Counted from the stretch's first letter, positions 1-9,086 are shown. The stretch is DNA of 64,000 nucleotides from Flavobacteriaceae bacterium (GCA_028284005.1 JANQSO010000005.1:62001-126000); one strand, 5' to 3'. Notes: generated from the letters alone by a model not told the origin. Program-made: numbers and translations.

Positions 1-64
1 CTTTGATAATTTTTTGATTTTTAAAATTGTACATTGGTACTTTAAATTTATAATATAAAAAATT

Positions 65-265
65 ATGGCTGTATTAAAAGTTATAGAAGTACTTGCAAAT
101 TCTAATGAAAGTTGGGAAGATGCGACCAGAAATGCTGTTAAACAAGCTGCTAAAAGCATAAAAAACATTCGTTCTGTATACATAAACGAGCAAAGTGCTA
201 TTGTAAACGGTAGTGATGTAACGGAGTTCCGGGTAAATGTTAAAATCACTTTTGAAGTAAATTAA
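65..265 (+). CDS. dodecin family flavin-binding protein
   Basis: A 66-residue protein matching the dodecin family over its full length. The conserved start (AVLKVIEVLANS followed by SWEDA) and the end (FRVNVKITFEV) are both present. Known family members form hollow dodecamers that bind and store or buffer flavins in the cytoplasm. W17 of the SWEDA motif corresponds to the tryptophan that stacks on the isoalloxazine ring in characterised dodecins. The ATG at 65 is the only sensible start. The gene stands alone and is followed directly by a strong terminator. No clear TAnnTTTG promoter is visible in the 64 bases upstream, so its promoter may begin outside the window. Confidence 0.93.
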   Translation: MAVLKVIEVLANSNESWEDATRNAVKQAAKSIKNIRSVYINEQSAIVNGSDVTEFRVNVKITFEVN

Positions 266-286
266 TTTCCGAAGACTTAACAATAC

Positions 287-319
287 ATACGCTTTTGATG
301 TTTCAAAAGCGTATTTTTG
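287..319 (+). terminator. intrinsic terminator after dodecin
   Basis: A perfect 12-bp inverted repeat (287-298 with 303-314, loop TGTT) is followed by a short T run at 315-318. It lies 22 bases after the dodecin stop. The same bases TATTTTTG (312-319) fit the Bacteroidota -7 element, so the right arm may also serve as promoter for the gene starting at 338. Confidence 0.8.
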
Positions 320-337
320 TTCCACTATTCTCTAATT

Positions 338-2452
338 ATGCGTTATTTTTTATACATCATTTCGGCTATACTATTATTCTTCTCATGTAATACTTCAAAA
401 AAGGAAATTTTGGAAAATCATAAATATACCAACCCATTAATCAACGAAACCAGCCCTTATCTACTCCAACACGCCCATAATCCGGTAGATTGGAATGCCT
501 GGAATGACAAAACACTGCAAAAGGCCAAAGATGAAAACAAACTTATGATCATTAGCATTGGGTATGCTGCCTGTCACTGGTGCCATGTGATGGAGCGTGA
601 AAGTTTTGAAGACTCCACTGTAGCAGCTGTGATGAATGCAAATTTCATTTCAGTGAAAGTAGACCGGGAAGAACGTCCGGATGTTGACCAGATATATATC
701 AATGCCGTACAGCTAATGACCGGCAGTGCAGGTTGGCCCTTAAATGTAATAACACTTCCCGATGGAAGACCTGTTTGGGGAGGAACCTATTTTAAAAAAG
801 AAGAATGGATCAACGCAATTGAAAGAATACAGGAAATCTATACTAGTGAACCTGAAAAACTGGAAGAATATGCCGATCGCCTGGAAGAGGGTATTAAGAG
901 TATGGACCTCATCACTTTTAATACCAAAGACATAGATTTTTCGACCTACCCGACAACTGAGATCATTAAAACCTGGCAAAAAAGGTTTGATCATCGTTAT
1001 GGAGGTTATAAGCGGGCTCCAAAATTTATGATGCCTAATAACTATCATTTTTTATTACGTTACGCAGTACAAAACAATGATCCCGAACTACTGGAATTTG
1101 TTAAGCTTACGCTCAATCAAATTGCCTATGGAGGTGTGTATGACCAAATTGGTGGCGGATTTTCAAGATATAGTGTAGATGAAAAGTGGCATATCCCCCA
1201 TTTTGAAAAAATGTTGTATGACAATGCACAACTGGTAAGTTTGTATAGTGACGCCTATCTGGCTACTAAAGAACCCTTATACAAAGAGGTTGTTCTTGAA
1301 ACCCTAACTTTTATTGCCCGTGAAATGACAAACTCCGAAGGTGCTTTCTATTCTTCGTTGGATGCCGATAGTAAAACCAATACGGGCGAACTTGAAGAAG
1401 GGGCTTATTATATTTATACCAAAGAGGAGCTACAGGAACTATTGAAGGATGACTTTAATCTCTTTAAAGAATACTATAATATAAATAGCTATGGAAAGTG
1501 GGAAAAGGGACACTATGTCTTGATTAGAGATAAAAGTGATGCTGAAATTATGGAGGAATTCAATTTGAGTCCCGAAATACTTCAGAAGAAAAAAGAAAAC
1601 TGGAAAGAGCAGTTGCTTAAGTACCGAAATAAGCGCTCAAAACCCCGCTTGGATGATAAAACACTAACTTCCTGGAACGGATTAATGATCAAAGGGTATG
1701 TAGATGCGTATAAGGCTTTTCAGCAAAAAGAATTTTTAGATGCTGCCATAAAAAATGCACATTTCATCGCATCAAAACAATTACAGGAGAACGGAGCGTT
1801 GTTTCACAATTATAAAGATGGAAAAAGTACTATTAACGGGTATCTTGAAGATTATAGTGCGGTAATTGAAGGGTATATTTCACTGTATGAGGTGACCATG
1901 GATGAACAATGGCTCAATAAAGCAAAGATGATGGCAGACTATACATTTATCCATTTTTTTGATGAAGAAAAACATATGTTCTATTTTACTTCTCAGGAAG
2001 ATGCAAAACTGGTTACCCGAAATTATGAATACCGGGACAATGTCATTCCTGCTTCTAACAGCATCATGGCAAAAAATCTATTTAAGCTTTCGCATTATTT
2101 TGACAGCCCCAGGTTTTCAGAAACGAGTCAACAGATGCTTAAGAATGTACAGCCGGAAATGGAGCAATATCCTTCCGGGTTTTCAAACTGGCTGGATCTG
2201 CTTGCAAACTATCAGTCAAAATATTTTGAAGTGGTAGTGGTGGGAAAAGATGCTTCAAAAAAAATAAATGAAATAAATACCTACTATATTCCAAATAAAC
2301 TTATCGCCGGGAGTACCCGGGATAGTAAAAGTTATCTGTTAGAGGGCCGTTATATTGAAGGCGAAACTTTTATCTATGTGTGTGTTAATAATACGTGCAA
2401 GCTCCCTGTAATGGAGACTGAAAAAGCAATTGAATCTATTAAAAATTATTGA
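338..2452 (+). CDS. DUF255 thioredoxin-domain lipoprotein (YyaL/SSP411 type)
   Basis: This 704-residue protein belongs to the DUF255 (spermatogenesis-associated protein 20 / YyaL) family. It has an N-terminal thioredoxin-like domain (about residues 30-190) and a large alpha-barrel domain resembling six-hairpin glycosidases (about 200-690). The signature NETSPYLLQHAHNPVDW is at about 36-52, and a CHWC redox motif is at C79-C82. The N-terminus is a hydrophobic signal ending in FFSC, so C17 is a probable lipid-anchor cysteine and the protein is probably envelope-attached. I chose the ATG at 338: reading can extend to a TTG at 317, but that codon lies in the upstream terminator. Function is not settled for the family; a redox or N-glycan-type metabolic role is only conjecture. 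Confidence 0.88.
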   Translation: MRYFLYIISAILLFFSCNTSKKEILENHKYTNPLINETSPYLLQHAHNPVDWNAWNDKTLQKAKDENKLMIISIGYAACHWCHVMERESFEDSTVAAVMNANFISVKVDREERPDVDQIYINAVQLMTGSAGWPLNVITLPDGRPVWGGTYFKKEEWINAIERIQEIYTSEPEKLEEYADRLEEGIKSMDLITFNTKDIDFSTYPTTEIIKTWQKRFDHRYGGYKRAPKFMMPNNYHFLLRYAVQNNDPELLEFVKLTLNQIAYGGVYDQIGGGFSRYSVDEKWHIPHFEKMLYDNAQLVSLYSDAYLATKEPLYKEVVLETLTFIAREMTNSEGAFYSSLDADSKTNTGELEEGAYYIYTKEELQELLKDDFNLFKEYYNINSYGKWEKGHYVLIRDKSDAEIMEEFNLSPEILQKKKENWKEQLLKYRNKRSKPRLDDKTLTSWNGLMIKGYVDAYKAFQQKEFLDAAIKNAHFIASKQLQENGALFHNYKDGKSTINGYLEDYSAVIEGYISLYEVTMDEQWLNKAKMMADYTFIHFFDEEKHMFYFTSQEDAKLVTRNYEYRDNVIPASNSIMAKNLFKLSHYFDSPRFSETSQQMLKNVQPEMEQYPSGFSNWLDLLANYQSKYFEVVVVGKDASKKINEINTYYIPNKLIAGSTRDSKSYLLEGRYIEGETFIYVCVNNTCKLPVMETEKAIESIKNY

Positions 2453-2480
2453 GCATTTATTACAGTTTGTTGTCTCCATT

Positions 2481-2497
2481 AGGCTATTAAATAGCCT
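2481..2497 (+). terminator. short stem-loop, possible weak terminator
   Basis: A 7-bp perfect stem (2481-2487 with 2491-2497, loop TAA) lies 28 bases after the DUF255 gene. It has no good T run directly after it, so termination is possible but not strongly supported. Confidence 0.35.
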
Positions 2498-2559
2498 TTA
2501 ATTCAAAAAAGGTTCTTTAATTTTTTTGTATATTAATACTAATAATAAATTTTAACACT

Positions 2560-3264
2560 ATGAAAAAGATATTTTTAACAACACTTATAGCCTTACTTAG
2601 TTTACCCCTGTTTTCACAAAACAGTAATGCCATATACCAGATAGGTGTTCGCCAAATTGATCTTGAGCGAAATAATGAGTTTTTAAACCTAACCGATGCA
2701 GAATATAAACAAGTCATAGGTTCTCCATACGCTATCAAAGAATTTATGCAGGGAAATATTTATCAAGGGGATAAATTAGTGCAAAGCGGAATTTTTCTCA
2801 GATATAATATGTACGCTGATGAAATTGAAATAAAAAACTCAATAGACGATACTGAATATAACGCTTTAGTTAAAGATTCTAACGTATTTGTAAAGATCTT
2901 TAATGATGTTTATGTTTTGATTCCTTTTGAAGGATCCGATGAAAAAGGCAGTTATTTTAAAATCATTACTCCCGGGAAACATTTGGACCTTTATAAAAAA
3001 TCATCTGTAGTATATACTCCCCGCACTTTTCCAAAAACAAGTTATGATAGGGAAAAACCTGCCAAATTCACGCAAACAGACACCTACTTTTTGGTTGAAA
3101 AAACTGGAAAATTTGTAGAATTACCCAATAGTAAATCAAAATTATTGAAGGTGATGAAGAATAAAGGGAAAGAAGTAAAAAGCTTTTTGAAAAAGAATAA
3201 TATAAATTTAAAAAAGGAAAAAGACCTCATAAAATTGGTAAAGTATTATAATACCTTACTATAA
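2560..3264 (+). CDS. exported protein of unknown function, paralogue 1 of 3
   Basis: A 234-residue protein with a clear signal peptide (about residues 1-19, ending LFSQ). It is the most diverged of three neighbouring homologues. Shared landmarks are a G-N-I-Y-Q-G-D-K segment near residue 66, a block where I-K-N-S-I-D-D-T precedes V-F-V-K-I-F-N-D-V-Y, a Y-F-K-I-I-T-P-G-K-H segment, L-Y-K-K near 145, and a C-terminal lysine-rich helix ending in K-Y-Y-N. No catalytic motif or cysteine is visible. The pattern suggests a periplasmic or outer-membrane-associated globular domain. I do not recognise a function. It has its own start in a 107-base intergenic stretch. Confidence 0.8.
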   Translation: MKKIFLTTLIALLSLPLFSQNSNAIYQIGVRQIDLERNNEFLNLTDAEYKQVIGSPYAIKEFMQGNIYQGDKLVQSGIFLRYNMYADEIEIKNSIDDTEYNALVKDSNVFVKIFNDVYVLIPFEGSDEKGSYFKIITPGKHLDLYKKSSVVYTPRTFPKTSYDREKPAKFTQTDTYFLVEKTGKFVELPNSKSKLLKVMKNKGKEVKSFLKKNNINLKKEKDLIKLVKYYNTLL

Positions 3265-3268
3265 ACTA

Positions 3269-3300
3269 TTTGTTAAAACTAGGTACTTTTGATAATTTTG
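3269..3300 (+). promoter_or_regulatory. Bacteroidota-type promoter for paralogue 2
   Basis: TTTG (3269-3272), a 20-nt spacer, then TAATTTTG (3293-3300), a perfect TAnnTTTG. The predicted start of transcription is near 3307, giving a leader of about 40 nt before the ATG at 3348. A second TAnnTTTG at 3284-3291 lacks a correctly placed -33 element. Confidence 0.65.
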
Positions 3301-3347
3301 TTAATATAAAGACAGCCATAAATTATATGTAACTAAAATTCTAAATT

Positions 3348-4064
3348 ATGAAAAAAGCACTTTTAACATTTGTATTGTTCGGTCTGGTTGGCTCTTTATA
3401 TGCTCAATACGATGATGCACTAAATGAATCTACACGCAGGTTTGTTGAGTACGCTGAGCGGTATAGCTCTCCGTCACACTTCTTACCTGATGATTATAAC
3501 GGCACACCTTATAGTAACGAAGTTTTTCTTCCGGGAACCATTTACGAAAATAATAAAGCTATTGTTTCCGACTATTTTTTTCGTCTTAACGCTGTTGAGG
3601 ACGAAATGGAAGTAAAGCAAAATCTGGAGGACCCGGATACTGAAATTAAAGTACTCACAAAATCACCGGATATTTACGTAAAAATAATGAATGACCTTTT
3701 TGTATATCATGCCAGTGAAGCTACTCCTGAAGAAAACGGATATTTTCAGGTATTGGTTGTAGGGAACAATTATAATCTGTACAAAAAGCTTTACAAAAAA
3801 TTCTATCCTGCCAAAAAGGCCAGGAATTCTTTTGAAAAGGATATACTTGCCAGTTATAAAGACAAACCTATTTATTATTTGGTAAATCAGGATGGCAATT
3901 TCTATTCTGTACCGTCTTCAAAAAATAAAAGGCTCAAAACCTTTGTAAGTAAAAAGACTGAAATAAATAAATTTATAAAGCACGCCAAGATGGATATCAC
4001 TAAAGAAAGTGATTTTATCAAAGTATTTAAATACTTCGACTCTTTTAAAGACGCCAGTTTATAA
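3348..4064 (+). CDS. exported protein of unknown function, paralogue 2 of 3
   Basis: A 238-residue protein with a signal peptide (about 1-19, ending LYAQ). It is closely related to the next gene: both carry a P-D-G/D-Y-N-G segment, a G-T-I-Y segment, Y-F-F-R-x-N-A-x-E-D, T-E-I-x-V-L-x-K-S-P, a Y-F-Q-V-L-V-V-G-N-N segment, K-F-Y-P, R-N-S-F-E-K-D and P-S-S-K-N-K-R. The gene has a consensus promoter directly upstream. It is likely a secreted or periplasmic protein. I find no enzyme motif. Confidence 0.82.
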   Translation: MKKALLTFVLFGLVGSLYAQYDDALNESTRRFVEYAERYSSPSHFLPDDYNGTPYSNEVFLPGTIYENNKAIVSDYFFRLNAVEDEMEVKQNLEDPDTEIKVLTKSPDIYVKIMNDLFVYHASEATPEENGYFQVLVVGNNYNLYKKLYKKFYPAKKARNSFEKDILASYKDKPIYYLVNQDGNFYSVPSSKNKRLKTFVSKKTEINKFIKHAKMDITKESDFIKVFKYFDSFKDASL

Positions 4065-4147
4065 TAACAAAGTCTTTTTGCTAAATAATTATCATAATAG
4101 GTGATGTTACCAATAGATGTCTTTTATTATGAACTAATACTAAGATT

Positions 4148-4852
4148 ATGAAAAAAGCTCTCTTAATCGTTCTGCTTTTAAGTCTGGCAACCTCTGCAAG
4201 TGCACAATTCTATCATACGTACTATAAAATTGAAGAGGGTTTTGTTGGGACTATAGACCGGTATCGTATGGGTACCGCAACATATTTACCCGATGGCTAT
4301 AATGGCTCACCTTATCAAAACGAGTCCTTTGTACAGGGTACAATATACCAGGATAACACTGCTGTAACTTCCAGTTATTTTTTTCGTTATAATGCAATTG
4401 AAGACGACATAGAAGTAAAAGAAAACATCACTGATGACGATACTGAAATTCAAGTCCTTGCAAAATCACCAAACATTTATGTAAAAATTTCAAATGATCT
4501 GTTTGTATATGATGAAAAATCAAAAGGATATTTTCAAGTATTGGTTGTAGGGAATAATTTTAATCTTTATAAAAAAATTGCAAAAAAGTTCTATCCTGAA
4601 AGAAGGGCAAGAAATTCTTTTGAAAAAGACTTTTTGGCAACTTACAAAGACAATGACATTTATTATGTAGTTGACAAAGAAGGTAATTTCTATGCAATTC
4701 CTTCATCTAAGAACAAAAGATCTAAATTTTTTGGGAATAAGAAAGCTGAAATAAGCAAGTTCATTAATAATAGTAAACTAAATATCAACGAAGAAAATAG
4801 TCTTATAAGGGTATTTCGTTACTTCGATTCTTTTGAAGATATTAGTTTATAA
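4148..4852 (+). CDS. exported protein of unknown function, paralogue 3 of 3
   Basis: A 234-residue protein with a signal peptide (about 1-20, ending SAQ), collinear with the previous gene. The most conserved part runs from the Y-F-F-R segment to the C-terminal F-R/K-Y-F-D-S-F end, suggesting one domain. Compared with paralogue 2 it lacks a few residues in the loop before the Y-F-Q-V-L-V-V-G strand. Its stop codon (4850-4852) overlaps the 3' end of the convergent tsaB by 11 bases, so there is no room for a terminator between them. Confidence 0.82.
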   Translation: MKKALLIVLLLSLATSASAQFYHTYYKIEEGFVGTIDRYRMGTATYLPDGYNGSPYQNESFVQGTIYQDNTAVTSSYFFRYNAIEDDIEVKENITDDDTEIQVLAKSPNIYVKISNDLFVYDEKSKGYFQVLVVGNNFNLYKKIAKKFYPERRARNSFEKDFLATYKDNDIYYVVDKEGNFYAIPSSKNKRSKFFGNKKAEISKFINNSKLNINEENSLIRVFRYFDSFEDISL

Positions 4853-5498
4853 TGAAATCCTTTAGATAGTATGGCTCAAAATAGGCGACATCTTCGATGT
4901 CGCTTTTTTTATACTTAACTTCAGCAAGAGGTGCCATTTGATATGCTGAAGGAAATTTTCCATCCAAAAAAATTGCATTCGTATGATGGCAAACGGTCTT
5001 AAATTTTTCAACTCCGCTACCTATAAAAGTAACTTTCCCTTTTTCCAGATATTCTGAAAAAGAAGTCTGAGAAAGAATTTCGGCTTTTGTTTCTCGAACC
5101 TCTTTCCCTTTCGCAAGTACCATAGAATACACTTCCATCCTCCTAGCATCTAACATTGGGACTACAAAATCTGTTTCGGTCTCTACCTGAAGGGCTAGCG
5201 ACTCTAAAGTTGCAATTGATATCAATGGTACATCCAATGCAAAACAAAGCCCTTTCGCCGCAGATACCCCAATACGTAATCCGGTATAGGACCCCGGCCC
5301 TTTACTTACGGCAATAGCATCTAGTGATCCTTTTTTAATATTGGCATCTTCTAATATTTTTTCAATGAAAGGATGCAGTTTTTCGGCATGAGAATATTTA
5401 CTGTCGTTATTCTCTTGCAAAGCAATAACGCTTCCGTTTACCGAAAGCGTTACCGAACAATTTGTTGTTGCCGTTTCAAGACATAGTATTGTTGCCAT
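4842..5498 (-). CDS. tsaB: tRNA threonylcarbamoyladenosine biosynthesis protein TsaB
   Basis: A 218-residue member of the TsaB/YeaZ branch of the ASKHA superfamily. The N-terminal ILCLETATTNCSV and the later KGPGSYTGLRIG at about residues 65-76 are diagnostic. TsaB partners TsaD (and TsaE in many bacteria) in making t6A37 in ANN-decoding tRNAs, and is normally essential. The ATG overlaps the stop of the upstream adaptor gene by one base (TAATG), indicating translational coupling. Its 3' end overlaps the convergent unknown gene by 11 bases. Confidence 0.95.
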   Translation of the reverse strand: MATILCLETATTNCSVTLSVNGSVIALQENNDSKYSHAEKLHPFIEKILEDANIKKGSLDAIAVSKGPGSYTGLRIGVSAAKGLCFALDVPLISIATLESLALQVETETDFVVPMLDARRMEVYSMVLAKGKEVRETKAEILSQTSFSEYLEKGKVTFIGSGVEKFKTVCHHTNAIFLDGKFPSAYQMAPLAEVKYKKSDIEDVAYFEPYYLKDFIIN

Positions 5499-6787
5499 TA
5501 CTCTTCTTCGCTATTGCTTTCTTCTTTCTTTGAAGAACTTACCTCAATCTTATCTCCACTCTTCAGTGTTTTTGTTACGGTATTATAAGGGCCTGTAATT
5601 ACAACATCCTCTTCAGACAATCCGGAAGTTATTTCAATATTGGAATCATCCTGGATTCCCGTTGTAATAACCCTTAGTTTTGCTTCGTCTCCATTCTTTA
5701 TAAAAACACATTCAAACTTTTCATCCGAAGTACTTGCAGTTTCTTTTACTGAAGTCTTTTTAGCTCCGGTAGTATCTGTTTTAATAACTATAGAGCTTAT
5801 AGGCACGCCTATAACTTCCTCCTTTTTATTTGTGATCACATCTACGGTCGCTGTCATTCCCGGACGGAAGGGTGAGTAATAATCCGGTTTACCTTCTGTT
5901 AGGTCCTTATATGATTCGGGTAAGATTCTAACCTTTACCTTGAAGTTGGTTACCTGGTCCGCAGATAAAACACTTTCGGCAGAGTTAGCTATTTCTGTAA
6001 CCATTCCTTTAAATTCACGTTTTAAGTAGGCATCAACTTCAACTACTGTTGAATCTCCTAAAGCAACTTTTACAATATCGTTCTCGTTTACATCTACTTC
6101 AACTTCCATATTGTTTAGGTTTGCCACTCGTACAATTTCAGTTCCTGCCATTTGAGCAGTACCTACCACACGTTCTCCCAACTCTACAGATAATTTTGAA
6201 ATTGTCCCATCCATAGGCGCATAGATCGTAGTTCTTGAAAGGTTATCCCGAGATTGCTTTACATTTGCCGCCGCACTCTGCACATTGTAATAGGCGGATT
6301 CTCTGTTGGCTTTTGCAACTTCGTAATCTGCAGTGGTGCGGTCCCAATCCGATTTTGAGATCACCCCTTTTTCAAACAAAGCTTTATTACGATTGTAATT
6401 TAGTTCGGCATTTCGAAGACTGGCTTCTGCTTGTGCCAATTGTGCTCTTATATTTTGTAAACCTGCCTGGGATTGACTTAAAGCCGATTGTATTAAATCC
6501 GGATTGATACGCACCAGCAAATCTCCCTGTTTCACTTGCTGTCCTTCCTTAATAGGAAGCTCAATGATTTCGCCGGACACTTCCGAAGATAGCTTCACTT
6601 CAACTTCAGGTTGTATTTTCCCAGTGGCTGCAACTGTTTCTACAATATCTATTGGCTCTATTTTGGTAATTTCCACTTCTTTATAATTACCGCTTTTGCC
6701 AAACCATCCGGCTTTTTTGCCAACTAGCATTAAAATAATAAGTACTACTATTATGGAAACAATAATGATAAGTGTTTTTTTCTTCAT
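5498..6787 (-). CDS. HlyD/MacA-type periplasmic adaptor subunit
   Basis: A 429-residue membrane-fusion protein. Order: an N-terminal membrane helix (about 5-23), a barrel-sandwich half with G-E-I-x-x-L-P-I-K-E-G-Q-Q-V-K-Q-G-D-L-L (about 70-90), an alanine/asparagine-rich coiled-coil hairpin (about 100-180), the return half with T-I-Y-A-P-M-D-G-T-I (about 185-195), then beta-barrel and membrane-proximal domains. The C-terminal tail is Ser/Glu-rich. Such adaptors connect an inner-membrane pump to TolC. The TolC gene is 2 bases upstream, but neither an RND pump nor a MacB-like ABC permease is present nearby, so the pump must be encoded elsewhere. It is co-transcribed with tsaB. Confidence 0.9.
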   Translation of the reverse strand: MKKKTLIIIVSIIVVLIILMLVGKKAGWFGKSGNYKEVEITKIEPIDIVETVAATGKIQPEVEVKLSSEVSGEIIELPIKEGQQVKQGDLLVRINPDLIQSALSQSQAGLQNIRAQLAQAEASLRNAELNYNRNKALFEKGVISKSDWDRTTADYEVAKANRESAYYNVQSAAANVKQSRDNLSRTTIYAPMDGTISKLSVELGERVVGTAQMAGTEIVRVANLNNMEVEVDVNENDIVKVALGDSTVVEVDAYLKREFKGMVTEIANSAESVLSADQVTNFKVKVRILPESYKDLTEGKPDYYSPFRPGMTATVDVITNKKEEVIGVPISSIVIKTDTTGAKKTSVKETASTSDEKFECVFIKNGDEAKLRVITTGIQDDSNIEITSGLSEEDVVITGPYNTVTKTLKSGDKIEVSSSKKEESNSEEE

Positions 6788-6789
6788 AA

Positions 6790-8235
6790 CTAAAATTTTA
6801 GCTCAGTTGCAGGTATTCCAAAATAAAGTTCCAATACCTTTAATTTAAAAATATAATCGTATTTAGCTCGATTCACTTCAATTTGCGCATTGTCATAACG
6901 AAGTTTTGATTGACTGAAGTCAAAAGCGTTTGTCAAACCTACATCGTAACGGTCTTTTGCATATTGATATGCCAGTTCTTGTGATTCTAAAGCTTTTTCA
7001 GCAGCTTCATAAGATTTTAAAGCTCCTTTGGCATCAACATATGCTTGGTAAACATTGGATTCCAGGTCCAGTTTTGCCTGTGCTAACTGGTACTCTGTCC
7101 TCTTTACATTAATGGCACTTCGCTTTACACTGTTTCGGGTGGCAAATCCGTTAAAGATAGGAACACTAAGCTGTAACCCATAAGAAATCCCGTCATTTAA
7201 GTACAATTGATCAAAAAATGGTAAAGGAGGTAGTTCCTGTAATACAAAATTTGGAGAGGTGTTGATCACAGTCTGTCCGGTTTCTTCAACTTCTCCAATT
7301 TCTGTAACTATAAGAGGATTATCTGGGTCTAAAACCTGTTCAAACCTATTGGATCCGGACTCCCGTGTATTGTAATTAAAAAATGCACTTAGTGATGGCA
7401 AATAGTTTGATCTGGCAATCTGAAGGTCTTTTTCTGCTATAGCAACATTTTGTTGTGCAATTTTAACTTCAGAACGGCTTTCCTTAGCAGCTTCAATGAT
7501 CTCAGAAACATTCTTTAAAAGAAACTCATCTCCAATAATTGAATATTCTTCTTCTGCAATATCAAAATTTTCATAATCTTGTATGGCTAATAACTGGGCT
7601 AAACTTATCAATGAGATCTGCACGTTGTTTTCAGCAATTGCAATTTGTTGCCTTTCACTGGCAACTGAAGCTGTAATCTCCAACAGATCTCCCCGTGGAA
7701 GGACACCTGCATCTACCAACTCATTGGTACGGTCAATTTGCTCCAAAGTAACAATATTTTGAGCCTTGAGCACTTCAAGGTTCGCTTTATTAAATAGAAT
7801 TTGCAAAAACCCATTTGCTACAAAAAGCGCAATATCATCTTCCATTTTATCAAGATTATATTGAGATGCCAATAACGACAATTTTGCACGTTGAGATTCT
7901 CTTAAATTTCGTAAGCCGTTAAAAATGTTTATTCCGGCTGTAATACTATAGGATGAGTTTCTGGAAGTTTGTGTCTGTAATACTCCGGTAGTAACATTTT
8001 GCGTTAAACCTGTATTCCAGGAATTGGATGCTGAAGCATTAAGGGACGGCAAATAGTTTCCTAACGCATCACTTTTGGCAATTTCGGCAGATTCCAAATC
8101 TAATTGCGATTGCTTTATCGAAATATTATTTTCCAAGGCATATACAACGCATTCCTGAAGAGTCCACTTTTTATTTTGGGCGGTCATTGAAAGTCCTATA
8201 AATAGGAAAAGAAGTAAGGCTACTAAATTCTTCAT
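6790..8235 (-). CDS. TolC family outer-membrane efflux protein
   Basis: A 481-residue TolC-type protein with signal peptide (about 1-19, ending MTAQ). It starts with W-T-L-Q-E-C-V-x-Y-A-L-E-N-N, typical of Bacteroidota TolC homologues, and has the two structural repeats of the family: each contains long heptad-rich helices and a strand region (first around 60-110, second around 350-400 with G-L-Q-L-S-V-P-I-F-N-G). It would form the outer-membrane channel for the adaptor encoded 2 bases downstream. An 86-base gap separates it from the upstream small membrane gene, with no clear promoter or terminator. Confidence 0.93.
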   Translation of the reverse strand: MKNLVALLLFLFIGLSMTAQNKKWTLQECVVYALENNISIKQSQLDLESAEIAKSDALGNYLPSLNASASNSWNTGLTQNVTTGVLQTQTSRNSSYSITAGINIFNGLRNLRESQRAKLSLLASQYNLDKMEDDIALFVANGFLQILFNKANLEVLKAQNIVTLEQIDRTNELVDAGVLPRGDLLEITASVASERQQIAIAENNVQISLISLAQLLAIQDYENFDIAEEEYSIIGDEFLLKNVSEIIEAAKESRSEVKIAQQNVAIAEKDLQIARSNYLPSLSAFFNYNTRESGSNRFEQVLDPDNPLIVTEIGEVEETGQTVINTSPNFVLQELPPLPFFDQLYLNDGISYGLQLSVPIFNGFATRNSVKRSAINVKRTEYQLAQAKLDLESNVYQAYVDAKGALKSYEAAEKALESQELAYQYAKDRYDVGLTNAFDFSQSKLRYDNAQIEVNRAKYDYIFKLKVLELYFGIPATELKF

Positions 8236-8321
8236 ATGATTACTAATTGCTAATTTGTCTTTTGAATACCCAAAGTGTTACAAAGTTGTTAAAAATAATC
8301 TTTTTGCACTATAAAGAGATC

Positions 8322-8549
8322 CTATTCTTCGGCTTTTGCTTTTTGCCTGCTTCTGTAAATTACGTAGCCTATTCCTCCAATAAGCAAATAAGGAAAGATC
8401 ATTAAATACATGATCCCATTGTTAATTCCCTTTGCTGCCTGGCCACCTTCCTCACTTTCCAATACAGCACGGCACATGGCACATTGTGCTTCTGCAGGAA
8501 GTACTGCAAGTACTAAGGTAAGTGTCAAAAAAAATAATTTAAACTTCAT
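8322..8549 (-). CDS. small membrane protein with CAMC motif in oxidase-assembly cluster
   Basis: A 75-residue protein: a cleavable signal (about 1-22, ending AEAQ), then a CAMC motif just after the predicted cleavage site, a short hydrophilic stretch, and one C-terminal membrane helix (about 48-66) with a basic tail. I start at the ATG at 8549; reading can extend 22 codons further but would put residues before the signal and overlap the upstream gene. The CxxC would face the periplasm next to the membrane. Its position after SCO and DUF420 genes suggests a role in copper or redox handling during oxidase assembly. This is inference from context; the function is unknown. Confidence 0.72.
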   Translation of the reverse strand: MKFKLFFLTLTLVLAVLPAEAQCAMCRAVLESEEGGQAAKGINNGIMYLMIFPYLLIGGIGYVIYRSRQKAKAEE

Positions 8550-8554
8550 AATAA

Positions 8555-9085
8555 TTAGTAATACGGAGAGATCATTAAATAAACGATCACACCTGTAACT
8601 GCTACATATAACCATAAAGGAAATGTTATTCGCGCAATCTTTTTATGACTGTGAAAGTTTCCGGAAATAGCTCTCACATAAGTGATCAATACAAACGGAA
8701 TAACAATTACCGACAATAGAATATGGCTTATGAGAACAAAATAATAGATGTATTTAATTGTGCCTTCTCCTCCAAAAGGAGTTGAATCTGAGGTCATATG
8801 GTATAGTACATACATCAACAAAAACAGTATGGAAAGAATCATACTTGTTTTCATTAACCGCTCATGGGCAATACGATTTCCTTTTTTGATTTGAAAAACT
8901 GCCAGCACTAATAAAATTGCAGTAACACCATTGATCGTTGCATAAATAGGAGGTAAAAAACCAAGTCTCTCAACTCCCGGAATACGAACAGTAAATAAAA
9001 CAGCTACTGCCACAGGAATAACAATTGACAATATCCATATCCAAATAGTATACTTCTTTGATGTTCCCGAAACTTCTTGTTTCAT
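8555..9085 (-). CDS. DUF420 membrane protein (YozB/CtaM-type oxidase assembly)
   Basis: A 176-residue integral membrane protein with about five hydrophobic helices. It fits the DUF420 family, whose Bacillus/Staphylococcus members are needed for assembly of heme-copper oxidases. Conserved histidines lie in the helices (for example the H of YVLYHMTSD and of LISHILLS), plausible heme or copper ligands. The start is the ATG at 9085, one base after the stop of the SCO gene; a longer reading from 9112 would overlap SCO. It is in the SCO operon, next to the cox genes. Confidence 0.82.
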   Translation of the reverse strand: MKQEVSGTSKKYTIWIWILSIVIPVAVAVLFTVRIPGVERLGFLPPIYATINGVTAILLVLAVFQIKKGNRIAHERLMKTSMILSILFLLMYVLYHMTSDSTPFGGEGTIKYIYYFVLISHILLSVIVIPFVLITYVRAISGNFHSHKKIARITFPLWLYVAVTGVIVYLMISPYY

Positions 9086-9086
9086 T

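Noticed and set aside
1..64. Promoter for dodecin
   Set aside because: TACATTGG and TACTTTAA are only partial matches and are not correctly spaced from a TTG, so I did not annotate one.
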